Shown here: one piece after another, positions 35,374-36,239 of the stretch
Layout: every line of letters begins with the position of its first letter
Position numbering within the stretch: position 1 is the stretch's first letter
Source: Cellulomonas sp. RIT-PI-Y
Lineage (GTDB): Bacteria > Actinomycetota > Actinomycetes > Actinomycetales > Cellulomonadaceae
Direction: 5' to 3'
DNA length: 36,239 bases
Assembly (NCBI RefSeq): GCF_025642745.1
Contig: NZ_JANZKP010000035.1
Location: 1 to 36,239, forward strand
The notes under the pieces: generated by a model
What the model saw: the letters and a program-made list of their open reading frames with translations, nothing else
Databases searched by the model: none
Told to the model about the DNA's origin: nothing
Made by a program: the position numbers and the translations under genes

Positions 35374-36239
35374 GCGTCCTGACCCCGCGGCGTCAGGCCG
35401 TGCCGGAGAACTCCGTCCAGGGACCGGCCACCCGCGCGCCCCGCCCGACGCCGCCCGGTCGCTCCGGCGGCCGTCGCCGGCCCCCGGTGTTCGGCTACCT
35501 GACGATGGTCCTGGCCACGATCGTGCTGGGCGCCCCGCTGGTCTGGATGGCGCTGGCCTCGTTCAAGACCCAGGGCGAGCTGTACAGCCTGCCCCTGCAG
35601 TGGCTGCCCGGCTCGCTCGACCCGGCCAACTACCAGCAGGCGGCGGACACCATCCCGCTCGGCCGGCTGCTGGCCAACAGCGTGGGGCTGACCGTCGTCG
35701 GCGCCGGTCTGAAGGTGATCCTCGGCCTGGGCTGCGCGTACGGGCTGGTCTACCTGGACTTCCCGTTCAAGAAGGCGATCTTCGGCCTGGTCATCGCGAC
35801 CCTGATGATCCCGCCGCAGATCACGATCATCCCGAACTACACCCTGGTGGCCGGTCTCGGCTGGCTGAACACCTACCAGGGCATCCTGGTGCCCGGCCTG
35901 GCGTCGGCCTTCGGCACCTTCCTGTTCCGGCAGCACTTCCTCACCCTCCCGGGCTCGATCCTGGAGGCCGCGGAGCTGGACGGGGCCGGGCACTGGCGCA
36001 AGCTGTGGCGGTTCGTGGTGCCGATGAGCACCCCGACCATCGCCGCGGTGACGCTGGTGTCGGTGGTCACCGAGTGGAACGACTACCTGTGGCCGTTCCT
36101 GGTGATCGACCGGCCGGACAAGATGACGCTGCCGGTCGGCCTGACCCTGCTGCAGAACATCGACGGCATGACCAACTGGGGCGTGCTGCTGGCCGCCACC
36201 GTCGTGGTCACCCTGCCGATCCTGATCGTCTTCCTGGTG
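35370..36239 (+). CDS. Carbohydrate ABC transporter permease, MalG/UgpE type, 3' end missing
   Basis: Second permease of the same importer. 290 codons are visible with no stop; the family normally ends some 10-20 residues later, so only the tail is lost. A Pro/Arg-rich leader of about 48 residues precedes six helices (FGYLTMVLATIVLGAPLVWM first). The EAA loop is EAAELDGAGHWRKLWRFVVPM. ASFKTQGELYSLPLQWLP after helix one and WNDYLWPFLVI are classic for MalG/UgpE. The GTG at 35370 overlaps the stop of the first permease, the usual coupling. No solute-binding protein or ATPase is in the window; they may lie downstream. Confidence 0.92.
   Translation, partial: MSVLTPRRQAVPENSVQGPATRAPRPTPPGRSGGRRRPPVFGYLTMVLATIVLGAPLVWMALASFKTQGELYSLPLQWLPGSLDPANYQQAADTIPLGRLLANSVGLTVVGAGLKVILGLGCAYGLVYLDFPFKKAIFGLVIATLMIPPQITIIPNYTLVAGLGWLNTYQGILVPGLASAFGTFLFRQHFLTLPGSILEAAELDGAGHWRKLWRFVVPMSTPTIAAVTLVSVVTEWNDYLWPFLVIDRPDKMTLPVGLTLLQNIDGMTNWGVLLAATVVVTLPILIVFLV

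Overview
The window is a 36.2-kb stretch of very GC-rich DNA, roughly 70% or more by eye. It has dense coding, frequent GTG starts and several genes whose start codon sits 6-8 bases after a -10 hexamer (leaderless style). Gene content and order (cdsA-rlmN; dxr-rseP-ispG-GNAT; rimP-nusA-ylxR-infB-rbfA-truB-ribF-rpsO-pnp-M16 peptidase; dapB) are those of an actinobacterial chromosome. A Micrococcales/Cellulomonadaceae-like host is my inference from protein style, not proven. I see no rRNA, tRNA, CRISPR array, insertion sequence, prophage or attachment site.

Layout. Positions 2-3702 run rightward: the end of cdsA (phospholipid synthesis), rlmN, a DivIVA-like repeat protein and dxr (MEP isoprenoid pathway). 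A divergent pair follows: an FAD-dependent oxidoreductase on the minus strand and a six-helix membrane diguanylate cyclase on the plus strand. Together they separate dxr from its usual neighbours rseP (site-2 protease), ispG and a DUF4081-GNAT protein (6228-9654). A minus-strand Fpg/Nei DNA glycosylase converges on that run. proS (10819-12627) is preceded by a 200-base, hairpin-rich region with its own promoter. A minus-strand DUF4439 lipoprotein then faces proS across a terminator hairpin.

Positions 13772-25580 hold the long transcription/translation/RNA-decay cluster: rimP, nusA, ylxR, infB, rbfA, truB, ribF, rpsO, pnp and an M16 zinc peptidase. Strong hairpins lie between ylxR/infB, infB/rbfA and rpsO/pnp, so the cluster is probably split into several regulated or processed transcripts. 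The infB leader contains a chain of tiny open frames linked by ATGA stop/start overlaps, which is the most unusual thing I found.

Positions 25636-27670 carry an AraC-like regulator, dapB (lysine/peptidoglycan) and a small membrane protein. A minus-strand group follows: succinate-semialdehyde dehydrogenase, a GNAT protein and a CBS-like/GGDEF/EAL protein, in transcription order, with an unrecognised 162-residue protein upstream of them. The right end has thyA, a minus-strand azlC-azlD pair (branched-chain amino acid export), and two sugar-type ABC permeases, the second cut by the window end.

No complete novel multi-protein system is evident. The most promising new signals are non-coding: the micro-ORF chain before infB, the structured region before proS, and helically phased repeats between azlC and the ABC permeases.
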